NCBI GenBank assembly: GCA_027625915.1
Contig: JANTQA010000029.1
Location: forward strand, 6,386,001-6,450,000
DNA: 64,000 bases
Reading direction: 5' to 3'
Source of the DNA: Anaeramoeba flamelloides
Lineage: Eukaryota; Metamonada; Anaeramoebidae
The notes under the pieces: generated by a model
The model's database searches: none
What the model was told of the DNA's origin: nothing
Seen by the model: the letters and a program-made list of their open reading frames with translations, nothing else
In this document: positions 1-11,988 of the stretch, piece by piece
Position numbering within the stretch: position 1 is the first letter of the stretch
Layout: each line of letters begins with the position of its first letter
Made by a program: the position numbers and the translations under genes

Positions 1-280
1 TTGTTATGTATAATAATGTTTATTATATGAGTGTATTTCAAAAATACAAAATTTAGAGATTTTTTTTGAAAAAATTTTCCTTGTAGTGTAGTGTAGTGTA
101 GTGTTTACAAATAAAATCGAAAACTTTGAAAAAACCAAGACAGTACTGGCCACTTTACAAAATTGTGTCTAGTTATAACTCATATTTTAAACATATTTTC
201 TTTAAGAAAAAATAAAACAAGTTTTCTAAGGTTTGAATTTTAAGAAACAGTATTTTCATTTTTTTTTTACTTTAACTTTA

Positions 281-311
<31 letters not shown>

Positions 312-1407
312 GATCATATTTAATGAACTACTCATATTTTTTGATCGGTGAATATTAATTTGATCACTCACAACATATTTTTTGACTTGAAAGAATTTTG
401 AGTCAAGAGTTCTTGTTTAAAATTTAAAATTTTGTGTTATTTTTCAAAATTTTGTAATTTGGATAATTGTTAATTTGGCAAAACCTTTTCAAAATTTACC
501 TTGAAAAGATTTGAAAACCAAAATTTTCATTGCCTTTGACCCTATTCAAATTATTTTCAATCACCATATTGTTTAGGTGTAAGTATATCAACATATTTCA
601 AAATGATTAAGATCGAACTCAGAAGGTAGTGATATTCAAAACAAAATCAATTTTAAATTTTGTCTTTGTTTGATAAGTTCATTAAAGTTTTTAAATCAAT
701 AAATGCTTTTCTTTAAACCCTCAAAAAACCTAAATTTTGCTTATTTTTACTTTCCTTTGAAAATAAATTCTTTGATATCATTTTTAGTAGCTGAATTATT
801 GCATTTAAATCCTTATAGAGCTAAAATATAAATGAATCTGAACCCCTTTAATGAAAAAAAAAAAAAAAAATGACTATTCGAGAGTTACTATACCATAAGA
901 ATCAAAATAGATGTTTTTTCAGAAAAAGGTATTGAAAAAATCGATAGAGGTACACATAGTCAATTCAAAAACTTTTTATTAAAAATTTTAAAACTTATTG
1001 CGTTTCAAAAAACCCATTACTTTTTCAAGAAAAAGTAACCATTTTATAGTCAGTATGAACTTTAAGGAACAAAATTTGAACAAAAAATCAAGTTACATGC
1101 CCATCTCAAAGTAAAAGAACAAAATTGTGTATTCTAGGGAATAACTTGTTTAAAATAATATTGCCTAAATTGAGCAATAATCTGGAAAATTCTTGTGACT
1201 AATTTTTTTCAGAGATTGTGACTTAAAAGTGATACTGATAATATAACAATAGAAGGTGCTTTTTAAACATCCAGATTTCCTTTATGAATTATTTTAACTG
1301 ATATTTTAATACCCATCCTTAATGATCATTTATTAAGGTACTTTAAATAATGCATTTATCTTCCAATTTTGTAATGAAAATTAGTATTTCAATTCGAAAT
1401 ATTTGAA
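1..1407. other. Non-coding leading region with microsatellites
   Basis: No reading frame or spliced exon set is supported here. It holds a short tandem run of the pentamer GTAGT at about 83-104 and a run of 28 T at 281-308. The single sequence CAGTACTGGCCAC near 123-145 looks like one terminus of a Tc1-type element, but no partner end was found. Confidence 0.6.
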
Positions 1408-2169
1408 TTAAGGGAGAAGCACCCGAAATATTTTTCTATATTCAAAGTATGTTGTAATTGGGTGACATTTTCACATAACAGTTCACATTTTTTCTCTAAA
1501 AAATCTATTCCAAATATTATTGAAAAACAAATTATTGAATTTTTTACTAAATGATCACTATTAAAAATTTTTGATTTTTGAAATTTTTACTAAAATTCCT
1601 TTTCAAAATCTAAAAATTGAAACTCAAAAATAATTGGTATTCCCAGTGTCTTCAATAATTCCTATTTAGAACTTATATAAGTAACTATTTTTATAATTTT
1701 TTAATTACAAAGATTAACTCAATAATCATCAACATAAAACAACCCAAAGACTTATTAATTTTGTTTTATATTTATAAAGTTAATTAGGAATATCAATATG
1801 TTCCCAATATTTCAGAAATAATTGGTCAAAAAAATCTATTGGTTATTTATTTAATTTTTTCAAAAGTTAAATTTTTCAACAACTAATCTACCTTTGTCCA
1901 CAAATTTAAGTAGGATAATTTGAAACTTTTAAGCCTGAATACTGATAATCCAACCTTAAAATTTCTTATAAATGCAGATTTTTTTTCACAAATCCGTTGG
2001 GTTTTTTAATAATGCAAGGATCATTTTTAAGTGGTGCGGTCAATAAATAGATGATATTTTACTAATAGAATTTTAGAGAAATTTGAACCATGGAACACTA
2101 AGATTATTTATATTCAATAGCAAGACACTTTAATTTTAGGCCTCTAATTGGTAGAGATTAATCCCTTAA
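1408..2169 (+). mobile_element. TTAA-flanked non-autonomous element, family D copy 1
   Basis: About 762 bp running from TTAAGGGAGAAGC to AATCCCTTAA. A second copy lies in opposite orientation at 6682-7432. The two align along their length, for example through the paired motifs around 2030-2160 and 6690-6850. Both copies are bounded by TTAA, the target duplication typical of piggyBac-type elements. The short termini (GGG..CCC) are not the canonical piggyBac CCC start, so the superfamily is only a suggestion. No transposase frame remains. Confidence 0.7.
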
Positions 2170-2237
2170 AAGTTCCTTTATTTCTTTTTAATTTCCGAAA
2201 AAAAAAAAAAAAAAACAAAGATATTCACAAAATCAAT

Positions 2238-2872
2238 TAAACTCTTTTTCAAAAATTGTTACTCACACGAAATAATAAATTGAAAAAAATAATTATCCTT
2301 TCGTTTTCAAGAACAATTAATAACTAAATATGATTAATAATTCACTTTTAAATCATTCAAAATATATTAAAGCATGATATATTAAAAGTTAAAATAAAAA
2401 ATAAAACCAAAAACTAAAAAAAAGTGAGTAACAATTTTTGAAATGAGCTTGATAGATTTTTAATTAATGAACTTTCACTGAGAAAAAAGTTAAACAAGAA
2501 GAAGATTTTTTATTAATAATTAATTCAAGTTAAAAGACATTACATAGTTAAAATTTTCTTAGTGATTATTTGTCTTTTACAAGATCTTTATTTTTTTCCA
2601 CATGATTTTTTTTTAAAAACAAAAAAAAAAAGAAATCAAAAAAAGAAATCAAAAAAAAAGAAAAAGAAAAATTTTTCAAAAAAAAGAAGAAGAAAAAGAA
2701 AAACAAAAGAAAAACAAAAATTTGAAAAAGCAAAACTAAAATTTGCATAATTAGAAAAAATGATTCAGATCTAAAAATTTGAAAAAATGTTTTGTTAAGA
2801 ATACTGAAATAAACCTCAAAACGACTCCCATTAACATTATAAAGTGAGTCAAAATTTTTAAAAAATAGTTTA
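2238..2872 (-). mobile_element. TAAACT-type TIR element, family A copy 1
   Basis: About 635 bp with inverted ends: TAAACTCTTTTTCAAAAATT on the left and its degenerate complement ending AATAGTTTA on the right. Each end continues into a GTGAGT/ACTCAC motif. It is inverted relative to copies at 14685, 24207 and 37232. A second, internal copy of the terminus-like motif lies near 2420-2450, so the family looks composite. The centre is a polypurine tract whose chance frames (2562-2750) are not genes. Confidence 0.75.
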
Positions 2873-2959
2873 GAAATGATATTTTTTTAATTGGTTGATT
2901 AACCCAAATACTAATAATATCGAATATATTAAAAAAGGTCTATTTTATTTATATATAAA

Positions 2960-3720
2960 AACAGAAAAGAAGGAGTAGCTTTAAATTATAGACCAATTTA
3001 GATTAATCTAAATTTAACAAGATTATTTCTAAAAATGTTTTATAAACTAATCGAACCTTGGTGGGAATGTATTCATATATTAAATTTACGTTTTAGAAAA
3101 AAATATCATCTCTGTATTGCAGTATTAAACTTCTTAAATATTAATAAACAAGATAAAAATCAAAGAATGTAACAACAAATGATAAAAAATATATTATAAT
3201 GATTGATAAAGCAAATTTTTTTGATTCCACCAATTTTAAAATAATTAGAAAAACAAGAAAAAATTTATTTTAAATGTAATTATTAAATTTTTTTATTAAA
3301 GTAATATCAAGGGAGGGCTTATTATATTCCAAGGATACCCCTTATTACCTATTTTATTTACACTAATTTCACATTTTCTTTTATTAAAAAACAACCCATT
3401 AACAATCCATTGCATATGATTTAATCCTAATTCTAAAACGGAAAAAAAAAAAAAAATAAACCAGAAATTAAATTCAATATATGAAATAATTATTCAATTT
3501 GCATTAAAATCTAATAAAAATAAAACAGTTATATCAATAGATTTTTTTAAAAATAAATAAATAATTTGGGTATTCATTTAGATAAAATTTCACATATAGT
3601 TTAGAAAATAAAAAAAATCTAATGAAACCTATATAACCATAAACAACTTATCAATAACAATTTACCTAATAATAATTAAAAATAATCTTGTAAATATTTT
3701 ATATTAAGCCAATTGAAATA
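2960..3720 (+). pseudogene. Decayed LINE reverse-transcriptase fragment
   Basis: Conceptual translation in changing frames gives NYRPI followed by NLNLTRLFLKMFYKLIE, then IAVLNFLN, IDKANFFDS (motif A position) and FQGYPLLPILFTLISHF (motif B). These line up in order with the better-preserved LINE at 33228-34826, which has NYRPISI, IAVLNLL, TIDLQKCFDS and YQGDPLSPILFTFISHF. Many stops and frame changes show this is an old non-LTR retrotransposon relic. The 5' part is missing, and the 3' limit is unclear because the sequence becomes A-rich after about 3720. Confidence 0.7.
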
Positions 3721-4346
3721 TGGGTTAGAAATAGCAATTTAAAAAAAAAAAAAAAGATAAATACAGAAGAAAAAAATTCAAACAATAATAAAGATTAAAA
3801 AAAAAAAATAGAAAAAGAGAAATTTGAAAGAGAATGGGAAAATAATAATAAAAAAAAAAAAAACCAAAGGAAAAAATACCAATGATTCAAGAAAAAGACA
3901 TCAAAAAGAAAAAAGAAATTTCAAGAATTGATAAATTACCTTCCAAATAAAAAAATCATGTTCAATTACCAAACTAAACCAAATTAAGGAAAAAAATTGT
4001 GGCTGGTGATATTTTTCTACTTCATTAAAAGATAATATTGTTTGATATTTGTATTTTTTCTCAATTGCTTATTATAAACCTTCTTAATTTTATTTTTTTT
4101 TGTTCTTTAAACTTTTTTTAAGTCTTATTTTATTTTTTTCTTTTTAACCATAAATATATTTTTAATTATGTCTTTCCTGTTGATAACTGTTGAGTCAAAT
4201 ATTTTATGATTAAATCCCCTTCAAGAAATTTAAGTAAAAATGTATATAAGCACGATTTCCACTTATTTAATAACAACCATATACACACCTTTTTTCTTAA
4301 GAATTTTTTTTTTTGAAAAATTTTTACTTTTGATATTTGGTTAAAG
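3721..4346. other. A/T-rich non-coding stretch
   Basis: It contains several A-runs around 3740-3870 that could be the degraded 3' part of the LINE relic upstream. No conserved frame is visible, and the frame at 4166-4426 on the minus strand overlaps a repeat and reads as chance. Confidence 0.4.
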
Positions 4347-4822
4347 TCAAAATTGGTCAAATTCTCAATTTTTTCAAAATAGTCAATTCCCTTGAAATAT
4401 AATGGATGTGGAGATTTTAAACACATTTTCGGGGGGGGGTTGGGGTATTTTAGGTCAATTTAGAATATGCTAGGACCGCTTGGATGATTTGGCAGTGAAA
4501 ATTTGACAACGATTTTGAAAAAAAAACTAATTAAGTGTCCAATTAGAAACCACTGTCCCTTAATTAAGGGTTTTAAATTTCCACTTAACTTTGATGGTTA
4601 GAATTGTTTTTCAAACAAATTTTATAGAAATATTTAGTATTGATGATTTCAAAGTTTTGTATTTTCTACTATTTAAGTAATAAAATACCACTAATCACAA
4701 AATAATATTTTTTATTTTTACTCCCACAATAATAAAAAACCATTAAAAATCATCAAACCAATAAAAATAATCAAGAAACTCTTCAAAAATGAGAAAAAAA
4801 TCCAATTTGACCAATTTTAAAA
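4347..4822 (+). mobile_element. TIR element, family E copy 1
   Basis: The left end is TCAAAATTGGTCAAATT and the right end reads AATTTGACCAATTTTAA, near-perfect inverted repeats. The interior aligns in reverse with 61379-61852. A conserved block around 4580-4660 includes TATTTAGTATTGATGATTTC, which is present in both copies. No transposase frame. A run of nine G at 4430-4438 is unusual for this window. Confidence 0.75.
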
Positions 4823-5861
4823 TTTGAAATTTAATATTAGACCCAAATTTTTCATGTTTACTAATTTTCCGTTAAAATCCTAGATTGTGTGCTAATATAA
4901 TCTTGAGATAATATACTCTTTTTTATTCAAAACGGGATTTAATTAAAAACCAAAAAATTAAATAAAATTAACAATTTTATCAAAAAACAAAATATTCTTA
5001 AAATTGAAAAAAATATAAATTTAACTTTAATAAAATCTTATATTCTATCCACAAATTGTGTAATAAATGATATTTTGTTTTCAAAATTTCAATATTGCTA
5101 ATGGTTGTAAAATAAAAAATTTTTCAATAATGGTTTTCACAATAGAAATTTTGACAAACGGGAAAATGTACTTACTTCAATAAATAAATTCAAAAAAATT
5201 GAATTGGGTCCCAGATAATTTTTGAATTTTTTTATTAAAGTATAATTAATTGAATATCTAATATTGATCAATTTAAATCTGTTTTTAAAATAATTTTTCT
5301 ATCAATTTCTATATTTCAAAAAGATTTTTTTTGTTCCTTTTAAACAAAGATTTTATTCGATTAAATGTTCAGAAACTTTGAAAAATTAGATACTGATAGA
5401 AATGGACTTTATAAAAATTAGTTTTGAAATAAATGATTAAATAAAATAAAATACAATGGACAAAGTAGTAAAAATTGTTTACAAAGCTTTGATTCTAGAT
5501 TATTTTGAGAGAAGAAGAAATAATTTTAATTCTTTTCAATTGGTAATTGATCTAAAAATACTCTTCTAACTTTTAACAGGAATATAATTAAATTTGCAGA
5601 CAATATTTGTCTATTCAACAATAAATAGAATAAAAAATATTCAGAATTTTAATTATATCAAATTACTTCTTTAAATAATTTGAATTAGTGTAATTTAATA
5701 TTGTTTATTCATTGCTAAATTAAATTTGTTATTCAGTTAAATTTTCAAAAACAAATCAAAAGGAAAAATGAACAAAACTTTTTTCATAAAGTACATTTTC
5801 ATTTTTTACCACTTCTTTTTTTTTGAAATTTTTCATCATATCCCTTGAAATAGATTTCATA
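4823..5861. other. Upstream region of the proteasome gene
   Basis: Non-coding apart from a weak LINE-like peptide near 5579-5628 (listed separately). No TATA-like or operator motif can be distinguished from the general AT background. Confidence 0.4.
5579..5628 (+). pseudogene. Possible LINE motif-C scrap
   Basis: One frame reads NIIKFADNICLFNNK before a stop. This matches the pattern of reverse-transcriptase motif C, with FADN in place of F/YADD, as seen in non-LTR elements. Only about 15 residues support it and no flanking motifs were found in register, so chance is a real alternative. Confidence 0.3.
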
Positions 5862-8800
5862 ATGTTTGATCTTGAAAAAGACTTTCTTTATGACCTTAAC
5901 AAAGAGGTCAAGACTGGTGTACATAAAATTGATCCCTTTATATTTGTTTTTATGTTCCTTCTACATCAAAGACTAAAAATCAAAATTAATTCTTTTTAAT
6001 ACATTCTTTTCTTTTTGTTCGAAAAACACTATAATCCAATCTTGTGATTATTAACTGCTTAATAGACAACTGTTATGGCAGTAACTTTTGAAAATGGTGT
6101 AATTATTGCAGCAGATAGTAGAACCTCAAGTGGATCTTATGCTGTTAATCGTGTAACTGATAAATTAACACCTGTCCATGTAAGTGTTAACTCAAAGTTT
6201 TTTCTTCTTTTTGAAATCAAAAAAAAATGTCAATCTTGACTCAAAATAAAAAAAAAAATTTTTTCATTCTCTTTTTTGTTTTAATTTTTTCTTTTTTCAT
6301 TCGACTAAAAACAAAAATATAAAAAAACTTTCAAAGGATCAAATCTATTGTCTAAGATCAGGATCTGCAGCAGACACACAAATCATTTCTAGTTATGTTT
6401 CTTATTATACAAATATGTTTTCAATTGAAGAAGGATCTCAACCAACAGTCAAAAAAGCTGCACATATGTTTAGAGAATTTTTATATCAAAACAAACAATA
6501 CCTTCACGCTGCAATTATTTGTGCAGGTTGGGATCCAATAGAAGGTGGAAGTGTTTACTCTTTACCACTGGGTGGTTCAATTGTCAAGTAATTTTTTTAT
6601 CTGTTTTTCTTTTTTATAAGCTTTTTTAGTTATTACCGTTTTAACATTGGGCTTTATCTTCAAATACTGTTTTTTGAAATATTAAGGAATTAGCCTCTAC
6701 CAAAGAGAAGCCTAAAATTAAAGTGTGTTGCTATTGAATGTAAATAATATTAGTGCTCCATGGTTCTAATGTTTCTAAAAATTCTATTAGTAAAAAAGTA
6801 CTATTTGTTAACCACACAAATTAAAAATGATCCTTGTATTATTAAAAAATTCAACAATTCAAGAAAAAAATCTACTTTTAGACACAAATTTAAAAGTTGA
6901 GACAACAATATTCAGACTCCAAAGTTGAAAAATATCTTTGTTAAATCTGTCTCAAAATGTAGATTAGTAGTTAAAAAATTTTTATTTTTTTAAAAAAATT
7001 AAATAATTTACCAATAGATTATTTTGACAAATTATTTCTGAAATATTAGAAATATATTGAAAGTACAAGTCGTCTTTTTAAAAAAGGAAACAAAACTAAT
7101 CATTCTTGAGGTTTTTTAATAATTATTGAGTAAACTCCTGAAATTAAAAAATTGAAAAAATAGTTACTTTTATAAGTTCCAAATATGAAAATATTAAATA
7201 CTCGAATAATATTATTTTGAGTTTCTATTTTTTAGATTTGGAAAAAGATAATAAAAAATTAAAATGAAAATTTTTAATTGTGATCATTACTAAAAAATCG
7301 AATAATTTATTGTAACAATTAATTTAATAAGAGATTTTTTCGGGCATTTGAACTAACTATCACGATATCATTTATACCCAATTACAACAGACTTTAATTA
7401 GATACGAATCTATTGTTAAGCTTGCCCCTTAAATGATTATAATTTTTATTTACAGATGTTTTTAAAAAGTATGAAATTAAAGTTTTAAAAAGTGTTTTTC
7501 AAACTGTTTGATTCACTCTTTTAATCATTTTGATTAAATCTTTCTCAAGCTTTTAGTACTCACCTTTTTTTAAACTTTGATTCCTCACCTTTTTAAAATA
7601 GTTGTATTATCACAACAAAAATCTTAATTTTTTAAATTAACTCAAGAAAAAAGTTTACCTTTTACGAAAAAATTTATTTTATATTTGATATTTTATTTAT
7701 ATTTAATCTGCTTACAAATTCTTTTTTTGAGTTTAATTTTATTTTAAGAATGTAAACAAATTAATTAATTCTAAAAATTTGATAGAAATTTTTTTTTTTC
7801 GACTTTCAAAAAACAAAAAGAAAAATCAAAAGTAATAATGGAAAAACAAAATGGAAAAAAATGAGAAAAAAAAAAATACAAACCATCGTTCTGCCAAAAT
7901 ATCTTTTATAATGAATAAATGAAATACATAAATATTTGTAATAATTTGTTGTATGAACGATACAAAATAACTTTTAATAAATACGATTTAATTTGAACAA
8001 TAAAAAGAATTAAAAATATAAAGAAATTGCAGAAAAAAATAGATTAGAAAAAAAGAAAAAAGAAAATGAAGAAAAAGAGAAAAAGATAAAGAAACATTAA
8101 AAAAATAAAGAATACAAAAAATAATCTTTAAAAAGAAAAAGAAATTGAAAAAGAAAAAGAAAAAGAAAAAGAAAAAGAAAAAGAAAAAGAAAAAGAAAAA
8201 GAAAAAGAAAAAGAAAAAGAAAAATGAAAATAGGAAAAAGAAAAACACAATAATTGATGATACTTTCCTAAAGAAAAAAAAAAAATATTTCATCCTCAAA
8301 ATCTAATAATATTTAAAGCCGATTTATGTAAAAAGTTTCAATAAAATTGAAATATTTTTTTTAGATTTTATTCTCTCGAATTTAATCTTTTTATTTTTAT
8401 TTTTCAACAATAGTTGGCTGAGATGAATTTTTACTTCTAAAAACTTTGTTCAAAATTAAACAAATCTGCACTAATGAAAAGTTCCTTAAAACTGTACCAA
8501 TGATTAAAAAGAAAGCCAATCTTGGCTTTTCAAAACAATTTTTTTAAAATTACTATTTTGAATTCTTTTTTCTGAATAAAATCAAAAATTTCATATTAAA
8601 TAAAAATCTATCAACAACCAACTAAATATTTAATTTCACAAATTTTGAATGGGATTTAAAAGTAATTTAATAAAAAAAAAAATTAAAAATCGAGTTGTTT
8701 TTATTTTTAAACCTCAGTACCACTTTAATAAACTCTTTTTCAAAGAAAAGGGAACAGAAAATTTCAATAATTATTCATAATTGAATCAAATTAATTGTGG

Positions 8801-10629
8801 TATCATTCTAAAATCTAAGAAACGCTTTAAAACATAAAAAAACACTCTACTGAATCTTTAAAACTCATTAATACAAAACAATAAAAATTAAAATTACATA
8901 TTTTAAAAATTGATGTGCCCTTTTATTTGAAATGAGAAATCTCGTTTTGGAAATTGTAAAGAAAAAAAATTCTAAAATCAATAAAAACCAGTGAATAATG
9001 GTGAATTGGGAAAAATTTCTTTACATTTTATTGATAGCTTTTTACACATCAAACTTCTGTTCTTTAAAGTCTCATTTTCAAGATAAAGCCCCAATTCATC
9101 TGGTATTTTGTTGGAATTGTTTTTTTTCTTTTTTTTCTCTTTTCTTTGTTCAATGCATCAATCCAATAATGATCTTTCTTAATTCCTACATCTAACTCAT
9201 TTGAAATCAAACTTAAACTGTTGTCATTTACATACTGGCAGATTATTTCCAAATTGGTTTCTTCTTATCTTGCTTTTTCATTTTCCGACTGTTCAATATC
9301 CATAAATAAAAAAAAAAATGAAAAAATGAATAATTAAAATGAAAATCACCAATTAAGTAATTATCTTATTAACAATCAAATTCGATGGTATTGATGATTT
9401 GAGAGGTGTGCATTTTTGTTTGAAAAAGAGTTTAGTTACTGATTTGTTGTAATGATTTCAAGTTTTTTTGATGTAATTTTTTTAGCGTGCTTTATCAAAA
9501 AAAAAAAGAAAAAAGAAATCATAAAATGAATTAAGAAAAACAACTCCTTTATATTAAATAAATGAATTCTGAGAATGTGGTGATTAAAAAAAGATAGATT
9601 TGATTTAAATTTAACAATATTTTTCTTTAAAGTAAGGTATTTCCAAAAAAATGTAGTATTTTTTTTTTAATTTTCATAAATAATCCTCTTTATTAGCGAA
9701 GGTATATTCCTTAATTGGCAAGATCAAATTAAGTTAAATACTAATATCGATTGAATCAACACCTATTGTATTTATTTCAATTAATATATCAAAATCTGTT
9801 CATCAAAATATTTCCAAAAAAAAAACAAAAAAAAAATAACACTTTTTTTGAGAAAAGAATGCACTATAAATTTCAATAAAACAATGCAAATACCGAAAAT
9901 ATATAAAGGATACAAATGATTTTTTAAACAGTAAAATAAACTTTTCAGTTTTCCATTCTATGGGAAAATTTTCGAGATTAACTTTCTCTTCAGAAAAGAA
10001 TTTTATCTGATCAAAAAGAAAAAAATAATCACCAATTTTAACTTCAAAAAAATATCAGATAAAATCAAGATCATAAATTTTAATATTATTTATTTATGTA
10101 ATACAATACTAAGAAACAAATTGAATCACTATCAAGAATCAATAAATGTTTATTCATAATTTTGTATATTTAAATAGTTTTATGAGGATGTACTTTTAAA
10201 AGAGATATTTTTTAAAATAAATTTGAACAACTTTTTTGGAAATAGCTTATAATTCAATTCAAATAATTTGATTTCAAAAACTCATTCTCGTGAATTAATT
10301 TAAATAATTTATTATCATGTATCATTTTCTTAATTTTTATAACCGAATTTCATTTTTTATAATTTTGTAATAATTAAATTTCATTTAATAGACAACCTTT
10401 TGCAACTGGTGGAAGTGGTTCAACATATTTATATGGTTATTGTGATATGAATTTCAAAGAAAATATGACAGAAGAAGAAGCAGAAAAATTTGTAACATAT
10501 GGAATTACCGAAGCAATTGCACGTGATGGTGGTTCGGGTGGAATTGTGAGAAAAGCAATTATTGATAAAAATGGTGTGAGAAGAAAAACAGTATATGGTA
10601 ACAAATTAAAAAAATTTTGGGAAAAATAA
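5862..10629 (+). CDS. PSMB6: 20S proteasome beta-1 subunit (caspase-like), 4 exons
   Basis: Exons 5862-5918, 6066-6179, 6337-6587 and 10392-10629 splice at GT..AG sites to a 219-residue precursor ending in TAA. The 19-residue propeptide [19 protein letters not shown] ends at Gly-1. The mature chain starts TTVMAV, with the catalytic Thr1, Asp17, Lys33, the SGSAADT signature and the DGGS motif near 166-169 all present. Arg45, which in beta-1 gives preference for acidic P1 residues, is kept. The match to beta-1 runs along the whole chain ([36 protein letters not shown]). It would act in the inner beta ring of the 20S core, cutting proteins after acidic residues and activating itself by cleavage before Thr1. 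Intron 1 lies exactly between Gly-1 and Thr1. Intron 3 is 3.8 kb and holds two DNA elements. Confidence 0.95.
6682..7432 (-). mobile_element. TTAA-flanked non-autonomous element, family D copy 2
   Basis: About 751 bp bounded by TTAAGG and CCCCTTAA, the reverse-orientation partner of 1408-2169. It lies within intron 3 of the proteasome gene. No coding frame is left. Confidence 0.7.
8147..8224 (+). repeat. GAAAAA hexamer microsatellite
   Basis: About 12 nearly perfect tandem copies of GAAAAA. Its complement produces a long poly-Phe chance frame on the minus strand, which is not a gene. Confidence 0.95.
8729..9434 (-). mobile_element. TAAACTC TIR element, family I copy 1, with transposase-like relic
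   Basis: 706 bp, with TAAACTCTTTTTCAAA at the left and TTTGAAAAAGAGTTTA at the right, perfect inverted repeats of 16 bp. The ends allow a TA duplication. A second copy at 33066-35391 is split by a LINE. On the minus strand from about 9295, a frame reads [12 protein letters not shown], one stop, then [18 protein letters not shown] and [20 protein letters not shown]. This resembles the first helix-turn-helix of a transposase, and MDIEQ and NSLSLI.N.LD are also visible in copy 2. The rest is not coding. The family is probably a non-autonomous derivative of a DNA transposon whose superfamily I cannot name. Confidence 0.75.
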
Positions 10630-11792
10630 TTTTTAAAGCAAATTATACCAAACTATATTTTTCGATCGTTTTAGAAAAAATAAAAATAAATCACAAAAAA
10701 TAAAATCTAAACTTCCTAACCACATTTTGATCTTTGCTTTTGGTTTATTTTATATTTCATGATTTATTTTTTTTTGAATTTTTAATTGAAATAAAACAAA
10801 GATCTTTCAGATGTTAAATTAACAGAAATCCTTTTTTTTGCAAAGTATTACAATTCAAATAAATCCTCTTTTTTAGTATGCGATAACATTTGACAAGTGT
10901 TAAAACATATTTTCATAAATATCTTTGAACAATATTGTTACTTTTTTCAATGTTTAATAATTAAATTATGTTATTCCGAATTGAATAATGGGATTTCCTC
11001 TATCTTGAAGGACTGGTGAGCGTCTTTTTAGAAGAAAAAATATGAAATATTTATTTCAAGATTAATTCAATTTAATCAAAGAAAACGAAAAGGTAAAAGA
11101 AAAAGAAAAAACAGAAAAAAATAGAGTATATATTGGAAATATTTTCAAAAAAATAAAATCAATTAATTTTTAAAAATATTTATAAAAATATTCTCCAAAA
11201 AAATACATTTTAACAATAAAATTACTTCAGTACTCTTAAAATGAATCCAAATGGAATCAAGAATAACCAGTTCAAGATTTTATTGAAATAAAAAGATTTT
11301 TTTCCAAAATAAAACTCATAAAATTACAATAAAGAGGTATCAAATTCACGAAAATTCTAAAAAAAGTCATTATCCTTTTTTATTCAAACCATTTCGGTTC
11401 AAGGTTTGATACAATCTATTTTTATAATTTAAATTTTCATTTGAAAAAAATTTACCTGAATGGGTACCCAAGATATTTTTTAAATAAACCACCAAAGGAA
11501 TTTTCAATCCGAAAATACATTTTTAAAGTCGAGTGATATATTTCAAAAGATTTTTGATCATAGATCTGTATTATAAATAATAATTTTTTAAAACAATATT
11601 TTTTTTAAAAAAAAACAAGTTATTTCACCAAAATTATATAATAAAAAGAAAGTTATTATCATCCTTCATTAAAAAAAGTATAATATAACTTATTAAATTC
11701 TTAATAATTTAAAATATTTCATAAAAAAAAAATTATAGATTTCTGTTTATAACTATTTAACAACTTAATCCTGATAAAAAGCTATTTAAATA
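10630..11792. other. Intergenic, convergent gene ends
   Basis: 3' flank of the proteasome gene. AATAAA-like sites occur within 60 nt of its stop and could serve polyadenylation, though such hexamers are common in this background. No gene seen. Confidence 0.5.
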
Positions 11793-11988
11793 CAGTCAGT
11801 TTCACTTTTAAGGCACAAACTTTCTACGAAATTTAAGGCACAAAAAAAATCTCAAATTAAAGCACAAAATTCAAATTCTAGTAAAATAATTTGTGAAAAT
11901 TAAAATTGAAAAAATGTGCTTTAATTTGAGATTTTTTTTGTGCCTTAAATTTCGTAGAAAGTTTGTGTCTTAAAAGTGAAACTGACTG
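11793..11988. mobile_element. Palindromic TA-flanked MITE, family C copy 1
   Basis: 196 bp starting CAGTCAGTTTCACTTTTAA and ending with its complement, flanked by TA on each side. The two halves pair almost throughout, so a single strand can fold into one long hairpin. TA duplication and a CAGT start fit Tc1/mariner-type MITEs. Five other copies occur in this window. Confidence 0.9.

Larger units (their letters stand above)
6588..10391 (+). other. Intron 3 of the proteasome beta-1 gene (3.8 kb)
   Basis: It starts GTAATT and ends TTAATAG, between GTC AA and A CAA CCT, restoring a Lys codon. It contains the family D element at 6682-7432, a GAAAAA microsatellite at 8147-8224 and the family I element at 8729-9434. 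The remainder is AT-rich with no exon-like frame. The other two introns of the gene are about 150 nt, so the extra length is largely explained by repeats. Confidence 0.85.

Noticed and set aside
123-150. CAGTACTGGCCAC as a Tc1 transposon end
   Set aside because: No inverted partner or transposase within reach; left as a single motif.
7988-8299. 103-residue frame on the minus strand
   Set aside because: Almost entirely Phe, produced by a GAAAAA microsatellite inside a proteasome intron.
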